NCBI RefSeq assembly: GCF_030345075.1
Contig: NZ_CP128361.1
Coordinates: forward strand, 930,001 to 994,000
Direction of reading: 5' to 3'
Length of the DNA stretch: 64,000 nt
DNA from: Solwaraspora sp. WMMA2065
Lineage (GTDB): Bacteria; Actinomycetota; Actinomycetes; Mycobacteriales; Micromonosporaceae
The position numbers and the translations under genes are program-made. This document shows, in pieces, positions 26,423-35,410 of this stretch; position 1 is the first letter of the stretch, and each line of letters starts with the position of its first letter. The notes beneath the pieces were generated by a model. The model searched no databases. It had not been told where the DNA came from and saw only the letters and a program-made list of their open reading frames with translations.

Positions 26423-28546
26423 TCAACTGGACGATACGCGTTCGTAGCGGGCGAACGCCCGCCGGAACGTGCCGGCACCTCCGGTGATCGAGCGCAGCTG
26501 CACCGCGTACCGCAGCAGTTCGGTCGCCGGCACCTCGGCGCGGATGACCGTCCGGTCGCCGGATTCGTCATCGCCGGTGGTGCCGAGCACCCGGGCGCGT
26601 CGGCCGGCCAGGTCGCCGAGCACCGACCCGACCGCACCGGTCGGCACCCGCACCATGATCGCATCGACCGGTTCCAGCAGCGTCGGTCGGCCGGTGGTGG
26701 CCGCGTCCCGCAGGGCCAGCGCCCCGGCGGTCTGGAACGCCGCGTCCGACGAGTCGACCGGATGTGCCTTGCCGTCCACCAGGGTCACCCGCAGGTCGAC
26801 CACCGGATGTCCGCTGACCACGCCCCGGTCCATCTGGGCCCGCACGCCTTTCTCCACCGATGGGATGTAGTTGTGCGGCACCGCCCCGCCGACCACCCGG
26901 TCGACGAACTCGAAGCCGCTGCCCTCCGGAAGCGGCTCCACCTCGATCTCGCACACCGCGTATTGTCCGTGCCCGCCGGACTGCTTCACGTGTCGTCCGT
27001 GCCCCCGGGCCGGCGCGGTGAACGTCTCCCGCAGCGGCACCCGGACCGGCTCGACGTCCACCTCGACGCCGCCGGAGCGCAGCCGGTCCAACAACACGTC
27101 GGCGTGCGCCTCGCCCATGCACCAGAGCACCAGTTGGCGGGTCTCGGCATTGCGTTCCAGCCGCAGCGTCGGATCACCGGCGACCAGCCGGCCCAGGTTG
27201 CGGGCCATCGCGTCCTCATCCGACCGGGTACGGGCGACGACCGCCACCGGCAGCAGGGGTTCGGGCATCTCCCACGGCTCGACCAGCAGCGGATCCGTGG
27301 CCGCCGAGATGGTGTCACCGGTCTCCGCGCTGCCCGACTTGGTCAACGCGCAGATGTCCCCGGCGACGCAGAACTCGACCTCCCGCAGCTGGGCACCCAG
27401 TGGGCTGTAGATGTGCGCCGCCCGTTCGTCGGCGTCGTGGTCGGGGTGGCCCCGCTGGCTGAGGCCATGCCCGGCCACGTGCACCGTACGGTCGGTGCGC
27501 AGCGTGCCGGAGAAGACCCGGACCAGCGACACCCGGCCGACGTGCCGGTCGACGGTGGTCCGGACCACCTCGGCGACCAGCGGGCCGGCCGGGTCGCAGC
27601 CCAGCGGCGGCCGGGGCGTGCCGTCCAGCCCGGTCACCGCCGGAAGGGTGTGCTCGGGCGGTGCCGGGAAGGCAGCGGTCAACAGCCACAGCAGCGCGTC
27701 GAGCCCGACCCCGGTGTGGGCGCAGACCGGCAGCACCGGATGGAAGTGGCCCCGGGCCACCGCTGTCTCCAGGTCGTCGACCAGCATCTTCGGGTCGATC
27801 TGCTCGCCGGCGAGGTACCGGTCGAGCAGGGTCTCGTCCTCGCTTTCGGCGATGATCCCCTCGATCAGTTCGTCGCGTGCCTCGGCGATCGCCGGCAGGT
27901 GCTCCGGGTCCGGCTCCCGCACCTGCGGGGGATGGCCGGTCGAGTAGTCCAGCACCTGCCGGGCGAGCAGATCCAGCAGCCCGGCGATGCCCACCCCGTC
28001 GTCGGCGAGCATCGGCAGGTGCAGCGGCAGCACGTTGTCGCCGAAGACCCGTTGACACAGCGCGACGGTTTCGTCGACGTCGGCGCGCGGATGGTCGAGA
28101 CGGGTGAGCGCCACCGCCCGGGGCATGCCGACCGCCGCGCACTCCTCCCACAGCGCGGCGGTGGCCGCGTCCATCCCGTCCGCCGCGCAGACCACGAACA
28201 GCGCGGCATCGGCGGCGCGTAGTCCGGCCCGCAGTTCGCCGACGAAGTCCGCGTACCCCGGGGTGTCCAACAGGTTGACCTTGATGTCGCGGTGGAACAG
28301 TGGCGCGCAGGTCAACGCGACGGAGCGTAGCTGGCGTACCGCGGCCGGATCGTGGTCGCAGACCGTCGTGCCGTCCGGGACCTGCCCCGCCCGGCTGATC
28401 GTCCCGGTGGCGGCCAGCAACGCCTCGATCAATGTGGTCTTGCCGGCACCGGAGTGCCCGACCAGCACCACATTGCGGATCCGTTCGGGATCGGTGACCA
28501 CCGCAACGGACCCGGCGGGCCCCCTGTCGTGGTTCTTCTGCGCCAT
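26423..28546 (-). CDS. EF-G-like GTPase (EF-G2 type)
   Basis: 707 residues with the domain order of elongation factor G. P-loop GHSGAGKTTL, DTPGYADF (G3), domain II, and domains III-V ending with an EF-G C-terminal fold (VPATELLRYAVQLRSITGGAGTF) are present. The G4 motif is TRLD instead of NKxD, and the protein fits the FusA2/EF-G2 branch of actinobacteria. These do not replace canonical EF-G, and their role is poorly defined. It stands alone on the minus strand between the epimerase and pgsA, where mycobacteria have no gene. Confidence 0.85.
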   Translation of the reverse strand: MAQKNHDRGPAGSVAVVTDPERIRNVVLVGHSGAGKTTLIEALLAATGTISRAGQVPDGTTVCDHDPAAVRQLRSVALTCAPLFHRDIKVNLLDTPGYADFVGELRAGLRAADAALFVVCAADGMDAATAALWEECAAVGMPRAVALTRLDHPRADVDETVALCQRVFGDNVLPLHLPMLADDGVGIAGLLDLLARQVLDYSTGHPPQVREPDPEHLPAIAEARDELIEGIIAESEDETLLDRYLAGEQIDPKMLVDDLETAVARGHFHPVLPVCAHTGVGLDALLWLLTAAFPAPPEHTLPAVTGLDGTPRPPLGCDPAGPLVAEVVRTTVDRHVGRVSLVRVFSGTLRTDRTVHVAGHGLSQRGHPDHDADERAAHIYSPLGAQLREVEFCVAGDICALTKSGSAETGDTISAATDPLLVEPWEMPEPLLPVAVVARTRSDEDAMARNLGRLVAGDPTLRLERNAETRQLVLWCMGEAHADVLLDRLRSGGVEVDVEPVRVPLRETFTAPARGHGRHVKQSGGHGQYAVCEIEVEPLPEGSGFEFVDRVVGGAVPHNYIPSVEKGVRAQMDRGVVSGHPVVDLRVTLVDGKAHPVDSSDAAFQTAGALALRDAATTGRPTLLEPVDAIMVRVPTGAVGSVLGDLAGRRARVLGTTGDDESGDRTVIRAEVPATELLRYAVQLRSITGGAGTFRRAFARYERVSSS

Positions 28547-28860
28547 GACTGCGCACCTCCTGGCTGCCTGACTGGGTGGGGCGACCGCGCTGCGGACCAG
28601 GCCGGGCTCCGGTCCGGACCGGAACGGCCGGCCGGGGACCGCAGAGGATGACCGCGGGGTGAATCCGCGGCGACATCTTCAGGCGGGCGGGACCTGCTCG
28701 GTAACGTGAACCGGGCCCGGGTGAGCTCGCTCACGTTCACGTGTCGATCCCACACCCGCGACGCGCCGTACACAAGTCCGGCGCGCGAGGTGACCGCCAC
28801 CGGTTCACGTTCGTGGCCACCGTGCCGACCCTTTCCGTCGACCGTTATCGTGGGACCGCC
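28547..28860. promoter_or_regulatory. Divergent intergenic region with three GTTCACGT boxes
   Basis: 314 bases between EF-G2 (minus) and pgsA (plus) with no gene seen. The octamer ACGTGAAC/GTTCACGT occurs three times: inverted at 28704-28711, and direct at 28735-28742 and 28803-28810. Between the first two is a nested palindrome, GTGAGC-TC-GCTCAC (28721-28734). A TATCGT hexamer (28846-28851) lies nine bases before pgsA and is its likely -10. The boxes may be a shared operator (inference). Confidence 0.4.
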
Positions 28861-29508
28861 ATGGCGAAGATCTTCAGAGTGTCCGTCCGCGCGGGCATCA
28901 CCCGGGTGATCGAGCCGGTAGCCCGCGGACTGCTCGGCGCAGGGATCTCGCCGAACGCGGTCACGGTCGCCGGCACCGTCGGTGTGCTCGTCGGGGCGAT
29001 CGGCTTCGGCGCCCGTGGCCACCTGATCACCGGTCTGGTGATCGTCACGCTGTCCGCCCTGACCGACGTGCTGGACGGCACGATGGCCCGGCTGCGCGGC
29101 GGGTCGAGCACCTTCGGCGCATTCCTCGACTCGAGCATGGACCGGATCGCCGATGGGGCGATCTTCGGCTCGGTGGCGTACTGGCTCGCGGTCAGCGGCA
29201 ACCGGGCGGGTGCGGTCGCGGCGCTGATCTGCCTGGTCGCCGGTGGCATCGTGTCCTACGTGAAGGCGCGCGCCGAAGGGCTCGGGATGACCTGCAACGT
29301 CGGCGTCGCCGAACGGGCCGAGCGGCTGATCCTGGTCGGCGTCGGCGGCCTGCTCAGCGGCCTCGGTGTCAGCTGGGGGCTGCCGGCCGCGCTCTGGCTG
29401 CTCGCCGCGCTGTCGCTGGTGACGGTCTGGCAGCGGATCGCCCACGTGCACCAGCAGACCACCGCTGCGGCGGGTCCCCGGCAGGCGGCGCAGGGCGTGG
29501 ACGCGTGA
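28861..29508 (+). CDS. pgsA: Phosphatidylinositol phosphate synthase (CDP-alcohol phosphatidyltransferase)
   Basis: 215 residues with about six membrane helices. It condenses CDP-diacylglycerol with inositol phosphate at the inner membrane face. The CDP-alcohol signature DG-x2-AR-x8-G-x3-D-x3-D reads DGTMARLRGGSSTFGAFLDSSMD and is complete. ATG 28861 is used. A reading that starts further upstream adds a non-conserved, arginine-rich stretch. The stop overlaps the acyltransferase start (GTGA), and pimA follows. This is the start of the phosphatidylinositol-mannoside operon. Confidence 0.92.
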   Translation: MAKIFRVSVRAGITRVIEPVARGLLGAGISPNAVTVAGTVGVLVGAIGFGARGHLITGLVIVTLSALTDVLDGTMARLRGGSSTFGAFLDSSMDRIADGAIFGSVAYWLAVSGNRAGAVAALICLVAGGIVSYVKARAEGLGMTCNVGVAERAERLILVGVGGLLSGLGVSWGLPAALWLLAALSLVTVWQRIAHVHQQTTAAAGPRQAAQGVDA

Positions 29509-30443
29509 CCCCGGTCGAGCTGGGCTACGCGGCGGCCTGGCGGCTGATCCGGACGCTGCCCCGGCCGGCCGCCGCCGCCCTGTTCCGCGTCGGCGCCGAC
29601 CGGGCGCACCGGCGCGGCGCGGCGTCGGTCCGCCGGCTCGCCGCCAACCTGCGCCGGGTGGTCGGCCCGGATCTGCCGGCGGCCGAGTTCGACCGGCTCA
29701 CCCGGGACGCGGTGCGTTCGTACGCCCGGTACTGGATGGAGATGTTCCGGCTGCCGTCACTCAGTCGACAGCAGCGGCTCGCCGGTTTCCACCTGGCCGG
29801 TGCGCAGATGCTCGCCGCCAACGTGGCCGCCGGGCGCGGCTCGGTGGTGGCGTTGCCGCACGCCGGCAACTGGGACGCGGCGGGTGCCTGGGTGGCGGCC
29901 AACGACTGGCCGCTGACCACGGTCGCCGAACGACTGCGACCGGAAGGCGTATACAACCGGTTCGTCGCCGTCCGGCAACGTCTCGGCATGGAGATCGTCC
30001 CGGCCTCTGGCGGTCCCCGGCCACCGTTCGACGTCCTGATTGACCGGCTCGCCGCCGGCCACGTCGTGCCGCTGCTGGCCGACCGTGACCTGTCCGCCCG
30101 GGGCGTCGAGGTCAGTTTTTTCGGCGGCCGGACCCGGATGCCGGCCGGTCCGGCGCTGCTCGCGCTGCGTACCGGTGCCCCGCTCTACGTCACCACCATG
30201 TGGTTCGAACCGGACCGCGCACACGGCGCGTTGGACGGGCCGGTGCCGCTTCCCGACCCGTCGGTCGGCCCGCTGGACGTGCGGGTCCGCCTGCTGACCC
30301 AGCAGATCGCCGACCGGCTGGCGGTCGGTATCGCCCGCCACCCGCAGGACTGGCACATGATGCAGCGGCTGTGGCTGGACGAGCGGCCCGACCCCGACCC
30401 CGACCGGGACCGGTCGGGCAGCTCGGCCACCGGGCCGGGATGA
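29505..30443 (+). CDS. Phosphatidylinositol mannoside acyltransferase (PatA-like)
   Basis: 312 residues of the lysophospholipid/LpxL-type acyltransferase family. It transfers an acyl chain to the mannose of phosphatidylinositol mannosides at the membrane. The catalytic H-x4-D motif is HAGNWD near residue 121, and DRDLSARGVEVSFFGGRTRMPAG is the second conserved block. It sits between pgsA and pimA exactly as in mycobacteria, which supports the role. The C terminus is a disordered Asp-Pro-Arg tail. Confidence 0.88.
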   Translation: MTPVELGYAAAWRLIRTLPRPAAAALFRVGADRAHRRGAASVRRLAANLRRVVGPDLPAAEFDRLTRDAVRSYARYWMEMFRLPSLSRQQRLAGFHLAGAQMLAANVAAGRGSVVALPHAGNWDAAGAWVAANDWPLTTVAERLRPEGVYNRFVAVRQRLGMEIVPASGGPRPPFDVLIDRLAAGHVVPLLADRDLSARGVEVSFFGGRTRMPAGPALLALRTGAPLYVTTMWFEPDRAHGALDGPVPLPDPSVGPLDVRVRLLTQQIADRLAVGIARHPQDWHMMQRLWLDERPDPDPDRDRSGSSATGPG

Positions 30444-30455
30444 GCGGGGGCCACC

Positions 30456-31616
30456 GTGCGGATCGGCATCGTGTGCCCGTACTCCTTCGACGTCCCCGGA
30501 GGGGTGCAGAACCACGTCGTCGACCTCGCTGAGGCGCTGATCGATCTCGGCCACGAGGTGAGCGTGCTGGCACCGGCGGACGAGGACGCCGCGCTGCCGC
30601 CGTACGTGGTGGCCGCCGGCCGCTCGGTGCCGGTGCCGTACAACGGCTCGGTGGCCCGGGTGAGTTTCGGCCCGGTGGTCACCGCCCGGGTCCGGCGCTG
30701 GCTCAACCGTGGCCAGTTCGACGTACTGCACGTGCACGAGCCGTTCGCGCTCAGCGTCAGCCTGCTCGCGGTGCTCTGCGCCCGGGGTCCGGTGGTGGCC
30801 ACCTTCCACACCGCGATGACCAGGTCCCGGGCGCTGGCCGCCGCGCAGGGCATGCTGCAGCTGGTGCTGGAGAAGATCACCGCCCGGATCGCGGTGTCGG
30901 CGCTGGCCCGCAGGGTGCAGGTCGAACACCTCGACGGCGGCGCGGTGGAGATCCCCAACGGGGTGGCGGTGGCGAAGTACGCCAACGCCGAGCCGCTGCC
31001 CGGCTGGCCGGGTGACTGCGGTCCGGGCACCGGCGGCACGCTCGGCTTCCTCGGCCGGTTCACCGAGCCGCGCAAGGGCTTCGGTCTGCTCCGTGAGGCG
31101 TTCGTCGCGCTGGCCCCGGACCGCCCGGGCCTGCGGCTGCTGGTGGCCGGTCCGGGCCGGCCCGACGACCTGTACGCCGCCGTCCCGGCCGGGCTGCGCG
31201 ACCGGGTGACCTTCCTCGGGCTGGTGTCGGAGCCGGACAAGGCCCGGATGCTGCGCAGCGTGCACCTCTACGTCGCGCCGAACATCGGCGGTGAGTCGTT
31301 CGGCATGATCCTCACCGAGGCGATGGCCGCCGGCGCGGCGGTGGTCGCCAGTGACCTGGACGCGTTCCGCCGGGTGCTCGACGACGGCCGGGCCGGGGAA
31401 CTGTTCCCCACCGGTGACCCGGTGGCGCTGCGCCGGGCCGTCGCCCGGCTGCTGGACGACGCGCCGCGCCGGGAAGCGCTCGCCGACCACGCCCGGCAGG
31501 TGGTGGCGACCTTCGACTGGCCCGCGGTGGCCCGCCAGGTGCTGGAGGTGTACGCCGCCGCGATCGAAGCCACCGACGGGCGGGTGCTCTACCAGGAGTG
31601 GGCGGAGCCACCATGA
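30456..31616 (+). CDS. pimA: Phosphatidylinositol alpha-mannosyltransferase PimA (GT4)
   Basis: 386 residues with the GT-B fold. It adds the first mannose from GDP-mannose to phosphatidylinositol on the cytoplasmic side. The N terminus VCPYSFDVPGGVQNHV has the substrate loop. The donor site is NIGGESFGMILTEAMAAGAAVVASDLDAFRRV, the EX7E region of GT4 enzymes. It lies 12 bases after the acyltransferase. GTG 30456 is the only start consistent with the fold. Confidence 0.92.
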   Translation: MRIGIVCPYSFDVPGGVQNHVVDLAEALIDLGHEVSVLAPADEDAALPPYVVAAGRSVPVPYNGSVARVSFGPVVTARVRRWLNRGQFDVLHVHEPFALSVSLLAVLCARGPVVATFHTAMTRSRALAAAQGMLQLVLEKITARIAVSALARRVQVEHLDGGAVEIPNGVAVAKYANAEPLPGWPGDCGPGTGGTLGFLGRFTEPRKGFGLLREAFVALAPDRPGLRLLVAGPGRPDDLYAAVPAGLRDRVTFLGLVSEPDKARMLRSVHLYVAPNIGGESFGMILTEAMAAGAAVVASDLDAFRRVLDDGRAGELFPTGDPVALRRAVARLLDDAPRREALADHARQVVATFDWPAVARQVLEVYAAAIEATDGRVLYQEWAEPP

Positions 31617-31659
31617 TCGGGTCCACGGGGCCTGCACCGGCGGCACTACGATGCCGGGA

Positions 31660-32157
31660 ATGCGGTGGGTGGTCGGTGTGAGCGTCGCGGTCGTCCTGCT
31701 GTCGGCGTACCTCACCTGGACCGCGGCCCGGGTGGACCGGCTGCACGTCCGGGTTGCGGCGGCCGCCCGGGCGCTCGACGCGCACCTGCTGCGCCGGGCG
31801 GCGGCCGCCGCGGTGCTCGCCGAGGAGGAGTACGCGGTGGAGCTGTACGCGGCGGCCCGGATCGCGTTGGACGCCGCGTCCCCGGAGGAGCGTGAGGCCG
31901 CCGAGAACGACCTCACCCGGCAGTTGCGGGCGACGGCGCTGACCAGCCCGGATCCGGCGACCGAGGCGGTGGTGGTGGCCAGCCGCCGGCTGGTGCTGGC
32001 CCGTCAACTGCACACCGACCTGGTCCGCGACGCGTTGCTGGCCCGCCGGCGGCCGCTGGTGCGGCTGCTGCGCTTCGGCCGCCGGCACGACGAACCTCGC
32101 TACTTCGACATCGACGATCCGACCCTTACCCGGGTGGTGGACCCGACCCGCCGGTGA
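31660..32157 (+). CDS. Hypothetical membrane-anchored helical protein
   Basis: 165 residues. One N-terminal membrane helix ([21 protein letters not shown]) is followed by a long helical, alanine/arginine-rich cytoplasmic or extracytoplasmic part ([20 protein letters not shown]...). It ends in [15 protein letters not shown] -10 hexamer TACGAT (31647-31652) ends seven bases before ATG 31660, so it is likely leaderless and has its own promoter after pimA. The layout loosely recalls LemA proteins, but I see no real motif match. Function unknown. Confidence 0.7.
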   Translation: MRWVVGVSVAVVLLSAYLTWTAARVDRLHVRVAAAARALDAHLLRRAAAAAVLAEEEYAVELYAAARIALDAASPEEREAAENDLTRQLRATALTSPDPATEAVVVASRRLVLARQLHTDLVRDALLARRRPLVRLLRFGRRHDEPRYFDIDDPTLTRVVDPTRR

Positions 32158-32206
32158 TCGCGCCTACCCGCCGGTGACCTGGGGCTACTTGCCGGTGATC
32201 TGGGCC
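32146..32206 (+). repeat. Three imperfect tandem repeats of about 20 bases
   Basis: Units at 32146-32165, 32166-32186 and 32187-32206 share the core CCGGTGAyC (ACCCGCCGGTGATC, ACCCGCCGGTGACC, ACTTGCCGGTGATC). The first unit contains the stop codon of the preceding gene. They lie upstream of pdxS. No function is known. Confidence 0.5.
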
Positions 32207-32314
32207 ACAGGGCAGGCCACCGGGTTGTCGATTGGCTGTCGGTGGACCCCGCCGGCGGGCGTAGCATCCCAGGCGTACCCCCTGTCGCGCACTTCGCCGA
32301 GGAGCCGATCCGTC

Positions 32315-33250
32315 GTGTCCGAGACCCCCGCTGCTCAGGTCGCCGCCCCGGGTGCCGTCGCGCCCGCCTCCGTCACCGGTACCGCCCGGGTCAAGCGCGG
32401 CATGGCCGAGATGCTCAAGGGCGGCGTGATCATGGACGTGGTCACGCCCGAGCAGGCGAAGATCGCCGAGGACGCCGGGGCAGTCGCGGTGATGGCCCTG
32501 GAACGGGTGCCCGCCGACATCCGTGCCCAGGGCGGTGTGTCCCGGATGAGCGACCCAGACATGATCGACGGCATCATCGAAGCGGTCTCCATCCCGGTGA
32601 TGGCCAAGGCCCGGATCGGACACTTCGTCGAGGCCCAGGTGCTGCAGGCGCTCGGCGTGGACTATGTCGACGAGTCCGAGGTCCTCACCCCGGCCGACTT
32701 CGCCAACCACATCGACAAGTGGGCGTTCACCGTGCCGTTCGTCTGCGGGGCGACCAACCTCGGTGAGGCGCTGCGCCGGATCACCGAGGGCGCCGCGATG
32801 ATCCGCTCCAAGGGCGAGGCCGGCACCGGCGACGTCTCCAACGCCACCACCCACATGCGGCGCATCGGCGCCGAGATCCGCCGGCTGACCTCCCTGTCAC
32901 CCGACGAGCTGTACGTCGCGGCGAAGGAGCTGCAGGCCCCGTACGACCTGGTCCGGGAGGTCGCCGAGACCGGGAAGCTGCCGGTGGTGCTGTTCACCGC
33001 CGGCGGTATCGCCACCCCGGCGGACGCGGCGATGATGATGCAGCTCGGCGCCGAGGGGGTCTTCGTCGGCTCCGGCATCTTCAAGTCCGGCAACCCTGCC
33101 CAGCGGGCGGCGGCGATCGTCAAGGCCACCACATTCCACGACGACCCGGACGTGCTCGCGAAGGTCTCCCGTGGGCTCGGCGAGGCGATGGTCGGCATCA
33201 ACGTCGACGACATCCCGGTGCCGCACCGTCTCGCTGAGCGCGGCTGGTGA
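32315..33250 (+). CDS. pdxS: Pyridoxal 5'-phosphate synthase subunit PdxS
   Basis: 311 residues. The synthase subunit forms PLP from ribose 5-phosphate, glyceraldehyde 3-phosphate and ammonia channelled from PdxT. Motifs are [30 protein letters not shown], the lysine in [24 protein letters not shown] and [11 protein letters not shown]. The N terminus is about 15 residues longer than usual. GTG 32315 lies after GGAG. TAGCAT at 32262-32267 is a candidate -10. The stop overlaps pdxT (GTGA). Confidence 0.96.
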   Translation: MSETPAAQVAAPGAVAPASVTGTARVKRGMAEMLKGGVIMDVVTPEQAKIAEDAGAVAVMALERVPADIRAQGGVSRMSDPDMIDGIIEAVSIPVMAKARIGHFVEAQVLQALGVDYVDESEVLTPADFANHIDKWAFTVPFVCGATNLGEALRRITEGAAMIRSKGEAGTGDVSNATTHMRRIGAEIRRLTSLSPDELYVAAKELQAPYDLVREVAETGKLPVVLFTAGGIATPADAAMMMQLGAEGVFVGSGIFKSGNPAQRAAAIVKATTFHDDPDVLAKVSRGLGEAMVGINVDDIPVPHRLAERGW

Positions 33251-33879
33251 CCGGCGCGGCCCAGTCGGCTCCCGACGCGCGGGTGCGGGTCGGCGTACTG
33301 GCGCTGCAGGGCGACGTCCGCGAGCACCTGCGGGCGCTGACCGAATGCGGTGCCACCGCCCGCCCGGTCCGTCGCCCCGAGGAGCTGGAGCAGGTCGACG
33401 CCTTGGTGGTGCCCGGCGGCGAGTCGACCACGATCAGCAAACTGGCGGTCGAGTTCGACCTGCTGGAGCCGATCCGCAAGCGGATCGCCGCCGGCATGCC
33501 GGTGTACGGGTCCTGCGCCGGCATGATCATGCTGGCCGACGAGATCCTCGACGGCCGGCCCGACCAGCTGTCCTTCGCCGGCATCTCGATGGCGGTGCGG
33601 CGCAACGCGTTCGGCCGGCAGGTGGATTCCTTCGAGGCGCCGGTGGTCATCGACGGTGTCGACGGCCCGCCGTTCCACGCGGTTTTCATCCGCGCGCCGT
33701 GGGTCGAACGGGTCGGCGAGGACGTCGAGGTGCTGGGCCGGGTAGCCGCCGGAGCGGCCACAGGTAGGATTGTCGCGGTTCGGCAGGGCAATCTGCTCGC
33801 CACGGCCTTCCACCCAGAGCTGACCGGCGACGGTCGGGTGCACCGACTGTTCGTGGAGATGGCCGTCGCGGCAGGCTGA
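33247..33879 (+). CDS. pdxT: Pyridoxal 5'-phosphate synthase glutaminase subunit PdxT
   Basis: 210 residues, class I glutamine amidotransferase. The nucleophile Cys is in [11 protein letters not shown], the His-Glu pair is in [11 protein letters not shown], and [13 protein letters not shown] and [10 protein letters not shown] are typical. It releases ammonia for PdxS in the 12+12 complex. A run of about 12 residues precedes the usual first strand. It is coupled to pdxS by a 4-base overlap. Confidence 0.96.
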   Translation: MTGAAQSAPDARVRVGVLALQGDVREHLRALTECGATARPVRRPEELEQVDALVVPGGESTTISKLAVEFDLLEPIRKRIAAGMPVYGSCAGMIMLADEILDGRPDQLSFAGISMAVRRNAFGRQVDSFEAPVVIDGVDGPPFHAVFIRAPWVERVGEDVEVLGRVAAGAATGRIVAVRQGNLLATAFHPELTGDGRVHRLFVEMAVAAG

Positions 33880-33909
33880 CCCCGCAGGTGGGAAGCGACG
33901 GAGGTGCAC

Positions 33910-34659
33910 ATGTCCGGCCACTCCAAGTGGGCGACGACCAAGCACAAGAAGGCGGTCATCGACGCCAAACGCGGCAAGATGTTCGCCAAACTGATTAAGA
34001 ACGTCGAGGTCGCCGCCCGGACCGGCGGGGGTGACCCGGCCGGCAACCCCACCCTGTACGACGCCATCCAGAAGGCGAAGAAGAGCTCCGTACCCAACGA
34101 CAACATCGACCGCGCGGTCAAGCGCGGCTCCGGCCTGGAGGCCGGCGGCGCCGACTGGCAGACGATCATGTACGAGGGGTACGGGCCGAACGGTGTCGCC
34201 CTGCTCGTCGAGTGCCTGACCGACAACCGCAACCGGGCGGCGACCGAGGTGCGTACCGCGCTGACCCGTAACGGCGGTTCGCTGGCCGACGCCGGCTCGG
34301 TGTCGTACCTGTTCTCCCGCAAGGGCGTGGTGATCGTGCCCAAGGGCGAGCACTCCGAGGACGACGTCATGCTCGCGGTGCTCGACGCCGGTGCCGAGGA
34401 GGTCAACGACCTTGGCGAGGCCTTCGAGGTGGTCAGCGAGCCAGGTGACCTGGTCGCGGTGCGCACCGCGTTGGTCGACGCCGGCATCGACTACGAGTCC
34501 GCCGAGTCGTCCCTGGTGCCGAGCATGAACGTGCCGCTGGACGAGGACGGTGCCCGGCGGATCTTCAAGCTGATCGACGTCCTGGAGGACTGCGACGACG
34601 TGCAGAACGTCTACGCGAACTTCGACGTCTCCGACGAGATCATGGCCGCCGTCGGCTGA
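33910..34659 (+). CDS. yebC: YebC/PmpR-family protein
   Basis: 249 residues, full length. It opens with [28 protein letters not shown], the invariant N terminus. The family has been described both as a DNA-binding regulator and as a factor that relieves ribosome stalling at proline runs. ATG 33910 follows GGAGG by five bases, so the GTG two codons earlier is rejected. In many actinobacteria ruvC follows directly. Here a 2.3-kb accessory patch separates them. Confidence 0.95.
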   Translation: MSGHSKWATTKHKKAVIDAKRGKMFAKLIKNVEVAARTGGGDPAGNPTLYDAIQKAKKSSVPNDNIDRAVKRGSGLEAGGADWQTIMYEGYGPNGVALLVECLTDNRNRAATEVRTALTRNGGSLADAGSVSYLFSRKGVVIVPKGEHSEDDVMLAVLDAGAEEVNDLGEAFEVVSEPGDLVAVRTALVDAGIDYESAESSLVPSMNVPLDEDGARRIFKLIDVLEDCDDVQNVYANFDVSDEIMAAVG

Positions 34660-34707
34660 CCGGCCAGGGCTGTTGATGCTGCCTACTGTCCGCTGGTCAG
34701 CAGCGGA

Positions 34708-34742
34708 AAGCCCCGGATCCCGTTGAGATGGGGCCGGGGCTT
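34708..34742. terminator. Hairpin between yebC and the DUF397 gene
   Basis: Perfect 9-base arms AAGCCCCGG (34708-34716) and CCGGGGCTT (34734-34742) with a 17-base loop. The flanking genes converge here, so it can serve both. The right arm is followed by GTCGTC, with no U-tract. Confidence 0.6.
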
Positions 34743-34763
34743 GTCGTCTGTCCGTACGCGGAT

Positions 34764-34952
34764 TCAGCTGTGCGTCTTCGCCACCTCGACGAATCGGGAC
34801 CAGACGGCCGGGTGGAAGGTCAGGGTGCCGCCATCGCGGTCCTTGGTGTCCCGGACGTGGACGCGGCCGGGAAGATTGTCGGCGACCTCGACACAGTTGC
34901 TGCTGCCGTTGCTGCGGGTCGACTTGCGCCAGCTCGGCGTGGTCACGTCCAT
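34764..34952 (-). CDS. DUF397 domain protein
   Basis: 62 residues, the entire length of a DUF397 protein: WRKSTRSNGSSNCVEVADN, then VHVRDTKDRDGGTLTFHPAVWSRFV. ATG 34952 overlaps the end of the decayed XRE regulator upstream, the usual arrangement of these pairs. DUF397 proteins are small partners of XRE/DUF5753 regulators, and some pairs affect development and antibiotic production in streptomycetes. Here the partner is missing most of its gene. Confidence 0.88.
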   Translation of the reverse strand: MDVTTPSWRKSTRSNGSSNCVEVADNLPGRVHVRDTKDRDGGTLTFHPAVWSRFVEVAKTHS

Positions 34953-35095
34953 GTATCCACTGCTTTCATGATCAGGTCGAGGCTCTGGTCCTGCGGCAGA
35001 GCATACTCCCGGATCGCTTCCCACTGATGTTCCAGCAGGTCCACCCCGGCAGGGTCCTCCACCACATCGCCAGCACCGGGCGCATCTCTCACCCC
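34943..35095 (-). pseudogene. 3' remnant of an XRE/DUF5753 regulator
   Basis: Only about the last 45 residues of the regulator can be read (VEDPAGVDLLEHQWEAIREY, then ALPQDQSLDLIMKAVDTWT). This is the C-terminal helix pattern of DUF5753 proteins, and it overlaps the DUF397 start as in intact pairs. Upstream of about 35095 the frame loses all similarity, and the DNA codes for a plus-strand gene instead. The helix-turn-helix domain is gone. I infer a deletion or replacement. Confidence 0.55.
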
Positions 35096-35125
35096 GACGG
35101 TCCGCCCAGGTCTGCAGAGTCCTCG

Positions 35126-35410
35126 GTGGCCGCCCGGTCCCCGGAGCTGTCCCGGGCGGTCCACGACGCGAACTCGACCGCCCGCACCCACATCCCGAAC
35201 CGGACCACCGGTGAGTGCCACCGGTGCGGCGGCGTACCCGGACCCTGCCGGCCGTTCCTGCGGGCGGTCGCCATCCTGGATCGGTGGGACCCCAGTAGTG
35301 CCCGGCGGATCCGAGCCGTACTGCATCTCTCCGGGTTGATGACCGCCGGCTACCCGCACGACGACCAGGACGAGTCCGCCGAGTCGTACGGGGCGTCGGA
35401 CGATGCCTGA
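35126..35410 (+). CDS. Hypothetical protein with CHRC pair
   Basis: About 94 residues from GTG 35126 (start uncertain, weak ribosome site). The conserved-looking part is TARTHIPNRTTGECHRCGG followed by PCRPFLRAVAILDRWD and an acidic tail. The CxxC plus a third cysteine suggests metal binding. Small proteins of this type commonly accompany XRE/DUF397 pairs in actinomycetes. ATG of the next gene overlaps its stop by 8 bases. Function unknown. Confidence 0.55.
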   Translation: MAARSPELSRAVHDANSTARTHIPNRTTGECHRCGGVPGPCRPFLRAVAILDRWDPSSARRIRAVLHLSGLMTAGYPHDDQDESAESYGASDDA

